NCBI GenBank assembly: GCA_947623225.1
Contig: CANQGO010000001.1
Location: 79,265 to 143,264, forward strand
Direction: 5' to 3'
Length of the DNA: 64,000 bases
From: an uncultured Clostridia bacterium
GTDB lineage: Bacteria > Bacillota > Clostridia > Christensenellales > CAG-314
Shown here: positions 24,867 through 31,020 of the stretch, piece by piece
How positions within the stretch are numbered: the first letter of the stretch is position 1
Layout of the letters: every line of letters starts with the position of its first letter
The notes under the pieces: generated by a model
The model's input: the letters and a program-made list of their open reading frames with translations, nothing else
Told to the model about the DNA's origin: nothing
Database searches by the model: none
Made by a program: the position numbers and the translations under genes

Positions 24867-25238
24867 ATGAAAGAATATTATCTTGATAGACTGCACTGGA
24901 TATTTACATATTCAAACAAAAACTTTTGGTATTGCTTGGGAAAAACGTTATGTTTGATAGTAGGCGTACCGCTATATGCTGTCTCTTTTGTAATGGAGAT
25001 GGTGTTTACTTTCGTAAATATGATTTTCAGCTGGATACCCGTTTTAAATGTGGTGATCATGGTGATTTGCAAGATATTTATTTTCATATTTGGGTCGGTT
25101 TTTTATATTTGTATCTTAACGGATATAGGACAGTACAATGTCGCAAATAGACAAGTTCCGACAGAAGAGATCGAAGACGTGCCAATAGATTTGCCTGATA
25201 CGGAAAAGAACGAAAGCAATGACAGTGAAAACGAATGA
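24867..25238 (+). CDS. Unrecognised small membrane protein
   Basis: A 123-residue protein that I do not recognise. Two hydrophobic stretches are seen, about residues 22-55 and 55-82 (the first with GVPLYAVSFVMEMVFTFVN, the second with VVIMVICKIFIFIFGSVF). The C-terminal tail is acidic (EEIEDVPIDLPDTEKNESND) and probably cytoplasmic. The ATG at 24867 is chosen; a TTG four codons upstream is possible and neither has a strong ribosome site. It has its own promoter and terminator and lies just upstream of spo0A. Confidence 0.7.
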   Translation: MKEYYLDRLHWIFTYSNKNFWYCLGKTLCLIVGVPLYAVSFVMEMVFTFVNMIFSWIPVLNVVIMVICKIFIFIFGSVFYICILTDIGQYNVANRQVPTEEIEDVPIDLPDTEKNESNDSENE

Positions 25239-25242
25239 TTTT

Positions 25243-25273
25243 ACAAACCCTATAAATGGGTTTGTTTTTTTTT
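25243..25273 (+). terminator. Terminator of the small membrane protein gene
   Basis: An 8-bp stem ACAAACCC / GGGTTTGT with a 7-base loop, followed by nine T. Confidence 0.9.
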
Positions 25274-25281
25274 AGATTCTT

Positions 25282-25357
25282 TTCGACAATTTTCGACGAT
25301 AAATAATTTTTTTGGATAATTTTAGACAATTTATACTGTGATAAGCTGTGTTATAAT
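25282..25357 (+). promoter_or_regulatory. spo0A control region with Spo0A-box-like sites
   Basis: Two sites match the Spo0A box TGTCGAA on the minus strand: TTCGACA (25282-25288) and TTCGACG (25292-25298), exactly 10 bp apart. A weaker TTAGACA lies at 25322-25328, 30 bp further. A TATAAT at 25352-25357 has only a weak -35 (TTTATA, 16 bp upstream). Autoregulation by Spo0A is inferred. Confidence 0.6.
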
Positions 25358-25387
25358 TAAGGTACAAATAAAAAGGAGATAGTTGTC

Positions 25388-26116
25388 GTGATAACAATTG
25401 GGTTGATCGGTCAAAGTGGTTTGAAAGAAAAATTGCAAGAAAATGATAAATTCGATATAATTTTTGACGTAGAAGGCAAAGATGCCAGAAAGTATCTGGA
25501 TGAGCAGTTGCCGGACGTTGTGATTACGGAATTGATGATGAGTGGCGAGGATGGCTATGCATTGATGGAAAGATATCATGATGCCAAGTTTATAGTCGCT
25601 TCCGAACTGAAAAGCGAGGTGTTTGTTATTAAAGCCTTGGAACTCGGTGCTAAGTATTATTTGGTGAAGCCGCTCGAGTACAGTGTCTTGGAACAGAGGA
25701 TATTCAATGTATATGAAGGTGAAAGACTTGGCGGAAAAGTAGTGCGCAAGAAGAGCGTATCGGAAAAAACGCTGGATGAGCGCATAAGCAGCATCTTCGT
25801 AAGTGTAGGTATCCCCGCTCACATAAAGGGTTATCAGTTCTTGCGTGAAGGCATCAAACTGGCAGTGGACAATCCGCAGATAATAAATGCGATCACAAAA
25901 AGCTTGTATCCTTCTATAGCCAAACGTTTCAATACTACTCCGAGCAAAGTAGAGCGCGCCATTCGTCATGCAATAGAGGTGGCTTGGAACAGAGGCAAGA
26001 TAGAAAATATAAATAGTATTTTCGGAGTGAAAGTATATAATTCTTCCGAAAAACCCACAAATGGTGAATTTATAGCATTGCTTGCAGATAAAATGTTGTT
26101 GGAGTGTGCTTATTGA
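25388..26116 (+). CDS. spo0A: Spo0A-like sporulation regulator with degenerate receiver domain
   Basis: A 242-residue response regulator. The C-terminal DNA-binding domain (about 135-242) is very close to Spo0A, with HIKGYQFLREGIKL, SKVERAIRHAIEVAW and KPTNGEFIALLADK. The N-terminal receiver has lost the phosphorylation pocket. The phosphoacceptor Asp of the DxxM segment is Glu48 in VVITELMMSGEDG. The acidic pair near the N-terminus is replaced by Gly-Gln, and the Thr switch position is Ala/Ser; only the Lys in LVKPLE remains. The start is GTG with AAGGAG upstream. It probably acts without phosphorylation or is controlled by level; this is inferred. Confidence 0.88.
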   Translation: MITIGLIGQSGLKEKLQENDKFDIIFDVEGKDARKYLDEQLPDVVITELMMSGEDGYALMERYHDAKFIVASELKSEVFVIKALELGAKYYLVKPLEYSVLEQRIFNVYEGERLGGKVVRKKSVSEKTLDERISSIFVSVGIPAHIKGYQFLREGIKLAVDNPQIINAITKSLYPSIAKRFNTTPSKVERAIRHAIEVAWNRGKIENINSIFGVKVYNSSEKPTNGEFIALLADKMLLECAY

Positions 26117-26153
26117 TAATTGAAAATTCAAATAAATCGTTAACGAAAAGGGG

Positions 26154-26182
26154 TTGCCTTTCTCTTTACGGTATGTTATACT
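26154..26182 (+). promoter_or_regulatory. Promoter of the TetR-family gene
   Basis: TTGCCT (26154-26159), 17 bp, TATACT (26177-26182). Confidence 0.75.
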
Positions 26183-26190
26183 GATTATGC

Positions 26191-26218
26191 GGTGACGTTG
26201 TATTATACAAACGTCACC
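26191..26218 (+). promoter_or_regulatory. Palindromic operator of the TetR-family gene
   Basis: A perfect 9-bp inverted repeat GGTGACGTT / AACGTCACC with a 10-bp centre, itself nearly palindromic (TGTATTATACA). It lies just past the promoter at the predicted transcript start, so the TetR protein probably represses itself here. Confidence 0.65.
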
Positions 26219-26252
26219 CAATATATGCAACCGTAACGGAGAAAGTAAAATT

Positions 26253-26840
26253 ATGCAGTACTTGAAAAAGGAGATCAGGGAAAGGATTTTGGCTGCAGCC
26301 GTAGAGGAGTTCAAAGAGCAGGGGTACGCCGACGCGTCGATAAGAAATATTGCCAGCAACGCGGAAATTTCACTGGGAAATATTTACAGGTACTACGTCA
26401 ATAAAGAAGCATTATATTTTGCCGTGGTGAATCCTTTTATGGAGAGCGTGAGGCAATTCGTTACAAACGATTTTTCTTTTGAAGAAAAGAGCATGAAGGA
26501 GATATCCGAAATGCTCATAACATTTATTATGCAGTACAATGATGAACTGCTCATTATCCGTAAGGGCAATTCTGTTCATTATGATAAATTCGTCAGCTAT
26601 ATCATCGAAGTTATCGCTCAAAAGATAAAGGAAATGGTGCAAAGCATCTTTCCCGAAATTGATGACAAGATCCGTAATCCTGACTTTTATACTGCTATCG
26701 CCGAAGGCTTCTTGACAAGTTTCTTCAAAATACTACACAATGACGACACACCCGAGGTACTGGAACGTAAGTTGCGGGAATTGATAACGTTCTATTTCGG
26801 ACACATGAAAGATAGGTTCCGCCATTTTGATGCAGAATAA
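26253..26840 (+). CDS. TetR/AcrR-family transcriptional regulator
   Basis: A 195-residue regulator. The N-terminal helix-turn-helix (about residues 8-55: ILAAAVEEFKEQGYADASIR, then AEISLGNIYRYYVNK) is typical. The C-terminal ligand domain has no recognisable signature. No transporter or enzyme gene is adjacent, so the ligand and targets other than itself are unknown. A palindrome in its leader suggests autoregulation. It is preceded by GGAG and followed by its own terminator. Confidence 0.88.
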   Translation: MQYLKKEIRERILAAAVEEFKEQGYADASIRNIASNAEISLGNIYRYYVNKEALYFAVVNPFMESVRQFVTNDFSFEEKSMKEISEMLITFIMQYNDELLIIRKGNSVHYDKFVSYIIEVIAQKIKEMVQSIFPEIDDKIRNPDFYTAIAEGFLTSFFKILHNDDTPEVLERKLRELITFYFGHMKDRFRHFDAE

Positions 26841-26848
26841 GTTTTAGT

Positions 26849-26875
26849 GCGCCCACTTTTAGCGGGTGCTTTTTT
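26849..26875 (+). terminator. Terminator of the TetR-family gene
   Basis: The stem GCGCCC / GGGTGC (one G-T pair) with a 9-base loop is followed by six T. Confidence 0.8.
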
Positions 26876-26886
26876 GTAGTTCTATC

Positions 26887-26914
26887 ACGTTTTGATTTCT
26901 ACTGTCATACAATG
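26887..26914 (+). promoter_or_regulatory. Possible mother-cell (sigma-K/sigma-E) promoter
   Basis: AC at 26887-26888 lies 17 bases before CATACAAT (26906-26913). This resembles the sigma-K pattern AC-N16/17-CATAnnnTA and the sigma-E -10 element. It supports mother-cell expression of the next gene but is a short match. Confidence 0.4.
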
Positions 26915-26939
26915 TATTGACTATCATAGGAGGTTATCA

Positions 26940-27587
26940 ATGCCGGTCAATAATTTCGATGGCAACAATTGTAGTGAAAAAATATGTATTCAAGGCAAAA
27001 AAGTATTTGACGCATGCGTCAAGCAGACCACTTTACAGCAAATAACGGTGAGTATATCCGATACCAATCCTACTTCCCCAGCAGTTCCTTTGCGCTTTGT
27101 AAGTGCTAAAAGCACAACAACCAAGGGTATCATAGAAAACCTTGTAGTCGAACGCCTTACCGAGCGTCCCAAGTACGGTAGAGTTCAGGCGGATGTCGTA
27201 GTACCTGTGGAAGTGACTTACATAGACAGCAACAATGAAGAGGGGAGCGGTATGGGCAGTGTTACGGTACCTGCGGACGTGGTAATGTTTTTGCCTGAAC
27301 CGTCAATCATTCCGTATACCATTGAAGCCAGTGTGTCAGCGGTCAGCCCCGAAGGACAGTATAGTCAGACGCAGGTCATTGATGGTGTGACATACTATAT
27401 ATTCGTAATAAATTGCTGTGTCACGGCGATTCTCAAAGTTACGATGGATGTAGAATTGATCTTACCGAGTTACGGTTATGCGGTAATACCGCCTTGTCAG
27501 GAGTATACGGAAGAAGTATGTTCCGGTTATTTTGAATTGCCGCTGTTTCCGGGCGGAAGAACAACCGGTAACGGGAACAATACTTGA
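26940..27587 (+). CDS. Unrecognised protein, possibly spore-surface
   Basis: A 215-residue protein starting at the ATG with AGGAGG six bases upstream. It has no signal peptide and no long hydrophobic helix. Most of it is predicted beta strand. Cysteines are near the N-terminus (NNCSEKICIQGKKVFDACVK), in the middle (INCCVTA) and near the end (PPCQEYTEEVC). This pattern, the Gly/Asn-rich tail and a sporulation-like promoter suggest a disulfide-linked coat or appendage protein, but I do not recognise the family. It has its own terminator. Confidence 0.65.
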   Translation: MPVNNFDGNNCSEKICIQGKKVFDACVKQTTLQQITVSISDTNPTSPAVPLRFVSAKSTTTKGIIENLVVERLTERPKYGRVQADVVVPVEVTYIDSNNEEGSGMGSVTVPADVVMFLPEPSIIPYTIEASVSAVSPEGQYSQTQVIDGVTYYIFVINCCVTAILKVTMDVELILPSYGYAVIPPCQEYTEEVCSGYFELPLFPGGRTTGNGNNT

Positions 27588-27619
27588 TCGATTGCATTTG
27601 TCATGAAATTCACAAAATT

Positions 27620-27650
27620 GAGATTAGAACTTTCTAATCTCTTTTTTTTT
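27620..27650 (+). terminator. Terminator after the 26940-27587 gene
   Basis: A 9-bp stem GAGATTAGA / TCTAATCTC with loop ACTT, followed by nine T. Confidence 0.92.
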
Positions 27651-27728
27651 CAGACTTGTTCCGCTCCGCATATTATGGTGTAACACTTAGACAAAGAATT
27701 TCATAGTTTACATTGTATTGGGGTGCCG

Positions 27729-27950
27729 ATGATGAAATACAGAAGGTGTCCGCGTTGCCAACTGAACTATATAACGGAAGACAGTCAGCTGTGTAGCGTG
27801 TGCATGGATGAAATGGAAGGCAAAAGAAGTATTTTCGACGAAGATTCCACGCAAGAATTGCTTTGTCCGTATTGCGAGAAAAATACGATGGGAATAGATG
27901 ATATCATGTGTGCGGAGTGTCGCGAGAAACGTATTCGTAAAGGACGGTAA
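27729..27950 (+). CDS. Small double zinc-ribbon protein
   Basis: A 73-residue protein with four CxxC knuckles: CPRC, CSVC, CPYC and CAEC. They are spaced as two zinc ribbons joined by an acidic linker, and a basic tail (REKRIRKGR) follows. It could bind nucleic acid or a protein partner; no specific function can be given. The ATG at 27729 is taken; the next codon is also ATG and an upstream GTG is less likely. The ribosome site is weak (GGGG). Confidence 0.75.
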   Translation: MMKYRRCPRCQLNYITEDSQLCSVCMDEMEGKRSIFDEDSTQELLCPYCEKNTMGIDDIMCAECREKRIRKGR

Positions 27951-27953
27951 CTG

Positions 27954-27982
27954 TAGACAAAACAAAGAAAGCATGTTATAAT
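27954..27982 (+). promoter_or_regulatory. Promoter giving an apparently leaderless transcript
   Basis: TAGACA (27954-27959), 17 bp and an extended -10 TGtTATAAT (27974-27982). The predicted transcript start coincides with the ATG of the next gene at 27989. Confidence 0.7.
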
Positions 27983-27988
27983 ATCAAC

Positions 27989-28690
27989 ATGAAAGTTTTT
28001 GCGATAAGCGATCTGCATCTTTCCACCGTTGCAGAAAAGCCCATGGATATTTTCGGTAAATCTTGGGAGAATTATTTCGAAGAAATATCTGCCGATTGGC
28101 GCGCGAAGGTGACGGACAAGGACATTGTTCTATTGCCGGGAGATTTCTCGTGGGCTATGCGAATGGAGGAAGCAGTGCCTGACTTTGAGTTGGTTGCCAA
28201 GTTGCCGGGCGAGAAAGTCATCTTGCGTGGCAATCATGATTACTGGTGGAATACGCTTTCGCAAGTACGGTCAATGTTACCGCATGGTTTCCATGCTTTG
28301 CAGAACGATTGTTTGCGTTTTGAAAACATATTGATTTGCGGTACGCGCGGTTGGGTTTGCCCTGATGGCGACAATTTGTCAGCAGAAGATCAACGTATAT
28401 ACCTTCGCGAATTGGAGCGGCTAAAACTCTCTATAGCAGCCATGAAAAAAATTCGTCAGCCCAACGACCGAGTGATAGCTATCATGCATTATCCTCCTTT
28501 TAATGGAAGATACGATGACAGCGGATTCGTAAAACAGTTTGTCGAAGCGGACATCCATACCGTTGTCTATGGGCATTTGCATGGTAAGGATTGTAGGGTT
28601 AATCTGTACATGAAAAAATTCGGTATAGAGTTTTATCTTACAAGTTGCGATCTTGTCGGCAATAAACTTACTGAAATCCTGTGTGAGTAA
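27989..28690 (+). CDS. Metallophosphoesterase (COG1768 type)
   Basis: A 233-residue calcineurin-like phosphoesterase. Metal-binding motifs in order are SDLHL near the N-terminus, LPGDFSW (about residues 48-54), LRGNHDYWW, MHYPPF and YGHLHG. The substrate is unknown. The ATG is six bases after a consensus -10 hexamer and there is no Shine-Dalgarno sequence, so the mRNA is probably leaderless. The preceding zinc-ribbon gene ends 38 bases upstream without a terminator, so read-through is also possible. Confidence 0.88.
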   Translation: MKVFAISDLHLSTVAEKPMDIFGKSWENYFEEISADWRAKVTDKDIVLLPGDFSWAMRMEEAVPDFELVAKLPGEKVILRGNHDYWWNTLSQVRSMLPHGFHALQNDCLRFENILICGTRGWVCPDGDNLSAEDQRIYLRELERLKLSIAAMKKIRQPNDRVIAIMHYPPFNGRYDDSGFVKQFVEADIHTVVYGHLHGKDCRVNLYMKKFGIEFYLTSCDLVGNKLTEILCE

Positions 28691-28715
28691 TTGAGTATTT
28701 TTACGCTAAATATTG

Positions 28716-28744
28716 TTGCATTGCTACAAGTAATATGTTACAAT
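28716..28744 (+). promoter_or_regulatory. Upstream promoter of the mraZ leader or a small RNA
   Basis: TTGCAT (28716-28721), 17 bp, TACAAT (28739-28744). A transcript would start near 28751, 240 bases before mraZ, with no coding sequence recognised in between. Confidence 0.65.
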
Positions 28745-28750
28745 TTCATT

Positions 28751-28910
28751 GTACCTGTCAAAACCAGGATATGTTCGACGCAGTGAGCTCATTTAAAACT
28801 TGTTCAGATAGGACGCAATAGTTTATTTTGAAGTTTAATAATAAAATATTTTGTTTGTTTTTCTCGTTTGAGCACTCAAATTAGCCATTTGAGTTGTCTC
28901 AAAAAATTTT
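28751..28910 (+). ncRNA. Unassigned small RNA or leader before mraZ
   Basis: A non-coding stretch of about 300 bases (28691-28992) lies before mraZ. After the promoter at 28716-28744 there is a short hairpin (CCTG-tcaaaac-CAGG) and an unpaired conserved-looking core with GACGCA twice. Four alternating arms follow: TTTGAG (28867-28872), CTCAAA (28875-28880), TTTGAG (28888-28893) and CTCAAA (28898-28903), ending in AAATTTTTT. Arms can pair 1:2 and 3:4, or 2:3, as in attenuators. I cannot match it to a known RNA family. Confidence 0.4.
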
Positions 28911-28921
28911 TTCAAAAAAAA

Positions 28922-28967
28922 TGGACGAAAATGGTTGAAATTGGTTAGGAAGTGCGCTATAATGGTT
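28922..28967 (+). promoter_or_regulatory. mraZ promoter with MraZ-box-like repeats
   Basis: TTGAAA (28935-28940), 17 bp, TATAAT (28958-28963). TGG repeats at 28922, 28932 and 28942 (TGGAC, TGGTT, TGGTT) are exactly 10 bp apart and overlap the -35; another TGGTT follows the -10. MraZ binds 10-bp-spaced TGGGN-type repeats in other bacteria, so these are probable autoregulatory boxes. Confidence 0.65.
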
Positions 28968-28992
28968 ACAAAGATACAAGGAGTGTAACCTG

Positions 28993-29442
28993 ATGCTTTT
29001 GCTCGGCAATTACCAACATGCGTTGGACGACAAAAACAGAATACGTCTTCCCGCAAAATTCCGCGAAAGATTGGGCTCGGAATATATCCTGTTTCCGGGC
29101 ACACACGGTTGTATATCTTTGTATCCGGCAAGCGCAGAAGAAAAGTTTGTCAATGCAGTCAATAAGTTGGGAGAATTCAGCGCAGATAACGCAGAAACGA
29201 TCCGCAGCCTTACGGAAAAGGCCGCAGTGGTTGAAGCGGACTCTCAAGGAAGATTTATGCTTACGCCTGATTTATTGAGGCTGGCACATATAGACAAAGC
29301 AGTTCGGATTATAGGTGTGGTGGACAGAGTGGAGATCTGGAGCGAGGAACGCTATATTGATCGTTTGAAAGGAAAAGACGAAAGTGATGCCGCCTATGAT
29401 GAATTGAATATGAAATTTCACAATGCATTACATGAAGGATGA
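28993..29442 (+). CDS. mraZ: Transcriptional regulator MraZ
   Basis: A 149-residue AbrB-like DNA-binding protein with two MraZ repeats: DKNRIRLPAKFRE near the N-terminus and ADSQGRFMLTPDLL in the second half. It is the first gene of the dcw cluster and usually represses it. AAGGAG precedes the ATG. The stop overlaps rsmH (ATGA). Repeats at its own promoter fit autoregulation. Confidence 0.95.
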   Translation: MLLLGNYQHALDDKNRIRLPAKFRERLGSEYILFPGTHGCISLYPASAEEKFVNAVNKLGEFSADNAETIRSLTEKAAVVEADSQGRFMLTPDLLRLAHIDKAVRIIGVVDRVEIWSEERYIDRLKGKDESDAAYDELNMKFHNALHEG

Positions 29443-30365
29443 TATACGAACACAAATCGGTGCTATTGGATGAGTCCATAGAAGCACTCAATATTAAGCC
29501 CGACGGAATATATGTGGATTGCACGGCGGGCGGCGGCGGACATTCGGAAAAAATATTGAAGAGCATCACGAGTGGAACGCTTGTATGCATAGATAAAGAC
29601 ACAGACGCATTGTCAGTGTGTCGCGAGAAGCTTAAAGGAAACGTCAAATTCATTCACAGTGATTTCAAGCAACTGAACAGTTTGTTGGATGAGTTGAATA
29701 TCGATACGGTGGATGGTATCATTGCAGATCTGGGAGTCAGTTCTTATCAGATCGATACGCCGGAAAGAGGCTTCTCGTATATGACGAGCGACGCGCCGTT
29801 GGATATGCGCATGGACACAACGCAGACTCTCACAGCGAAGGATATAGTGAATACTTATTCCGAAGCGGAGTTGTGCAGATTGATACATGATTATGGCGAA
29901 GAAAAATTCGCAAAATCGATTGCCAGGAATATTGTCAGTGAACGCCAAAAGGCACCGTTGCTCACGTGTGGTCAGTTGGTGGAGATCATAGAAGAATCGG
30001 TTCCGCATTGTACAAGAAAAAAAGGCAGCCATCCGGCCAAGAGAACTTTTCAGGCTCTACGTATTGAAGTAAATAAAGAATTGGACGGTATAGATGATTT
30101 TCTGCGTGATGCTGTGGGAAGGTTGAATCACAACGGCAGATTGGCGGTAATAACTTTCCATAGTCTTGAAGACAGAATAGTCAAGCAGACATTTCTCGAT
30201 TTTTCTACCGATTGCATCTGTCCTCCGTATTTTCCCAAATGTGTATGCAATCATAGAGCACTTGGTGCTACGCTCACTAAAAAACCTATAGAACCCTCTA
30301 CATTTGAGATTCAGGAAAACCCACGCTCCCAAAGCGCAAAACTCAGAGTATTTGTAAAGAAGTAA
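29439..30365 (+). CDS. rsmH: 16S rRNA (cytosine1402-N4)-methyltransferase RsmH
   Basis: A 308-residue SAM-dependent methyltransferase (formerly MraW) that modifies C1402 in the ribosomal P site. The SAM motif DCTAGGGGHSEKIL is near residue 27; GVSSYQID and KRTFQALRIEVNKEL are family signatures. It overlaps mraZ by four bases. Confidence 0.96.
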   Translation: MIYEHKSVLLDESIEALNIKPDGIYVDCTAGGGGHSEKILKSITSGTLVCIDKDTDALSVCREKLKGNVKFIHSDFKQLNSLLDELNIDTVDGIIADLGVSSYQIDTPERGFSYMTSDAPLDMRMDTTQTLTAKDIVNTYSEAELCRLIHDYGEEKFAKSIARNIVSERQKAPLLTCGQLVEIIEESVPHCTRKKGSHPAKRTFQALRIEVNKELDGIDDFLRDAVGRLNHNGRLAVITFHSLEDRIVKQTFLDFSTDCICPPYFPKCVCNHRALGATLTKKPIEPSTFEIQENPRSQSAKLRVFVKK

Positions 30366-30389
30366 TTATATCGCAAGGTGGTGAATATA

Positions 30390-31019
30390 ATGCAATGGAA
30401 TAATGATATCGGATATCAACAACCGCAACAGGACGTTTATGCGGATATAGTAACGCCCTATTCGGCGAATCCCGACATTCAGAACAATATCGATAATCAG
30501 GAGTTTTCGCTTTCCAGTATACAGCAAAAACTCGGTTCTCTCAGTATTGCACAGGAAGAAAATATTATCGATTCAACGCCTGATACCATGCCTTCTCAGC
30601 AAACGTTGGAAATGAATTATCAACGTAATTATTCTGTAGAGGCTAAAACAAAAACTGCATCCAAACTTTCCACAAAGGGTAAAGTCGCCGTGGCAAGTTA
30701 CGTGATCGTTTTACTGGCGTTGATAGTTGCAGTAACTATATGCGGGGTGTCAGTAGCCGGTTCCTTTGATTTGGCTTTGGATAGTGCAGTGCAGTATAGC
30801 GAACTATCGTCATCCGTTGAAGCATTGACGAGTGCAGCTCAGGAAGAGAACTTTGAGGAGTTGGACAGGATGGCAACCGAACTTGGTTACGTTGATGCAT
30901 CGCGTTCAAACACCCTGACTTATTCGGAACTGGAAACAAGACCGGCGCAAAATTTCTCTGTCGAAACCAACTGGTTTGATTCGTTGTGCGACTGGTTCAG
31001 CAATGTATTCGGAGGCTGA
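30390..31019 (+). CDS. Bitopic membrane protein in the ftsL position
   Basis: A 209-residue protein with about 95 polar, Gln/Asn-rich N-terminal residues. One membrane helix follows (VAVASYVIVLLALIVAV), then an outer part with a short possible coiled coil (SELSSSVEALTSAAQEEN). FtsL usually has a much shorter cytoplasmic part of about 30-40 residues. Its place between rsmH and the class B PBP suggests that it does the job of FtsL in the divisome, but the sequence itself is not diagnostic. The ATG at 30390 has AAGGTGG eight bases upstream. Confidence 0.55.
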   Translation: MQWNNDIGYQQPQQDVYADIVTPYSANPDIQNNIDNQEFSLSSIQQKLGSLSIAQEENIIDSTPDTMPSQQTLEMNYQRNYSVEAKTKTASKLSTKGKVAVASYVIVLLALIVAVTICGVSVAGSFDLALDSAVQYSELSSSVEALTSAAQEENFEELDRMATELGYVDASRSNTLTYSELETRPAQNFSVETNWFDSLCDWFSNVFGG

Positions 31020-31020
31020 T

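Noticed and set aside
25331..26359. A 342-codon open frame on the minus strand opposite spo0A and the TetR promoter
   Set aside because: It covers a clear Spo0A gene and a palindromic operator, has no ribosome site, and its translation has no recognisable domain; it is a shadow frame.
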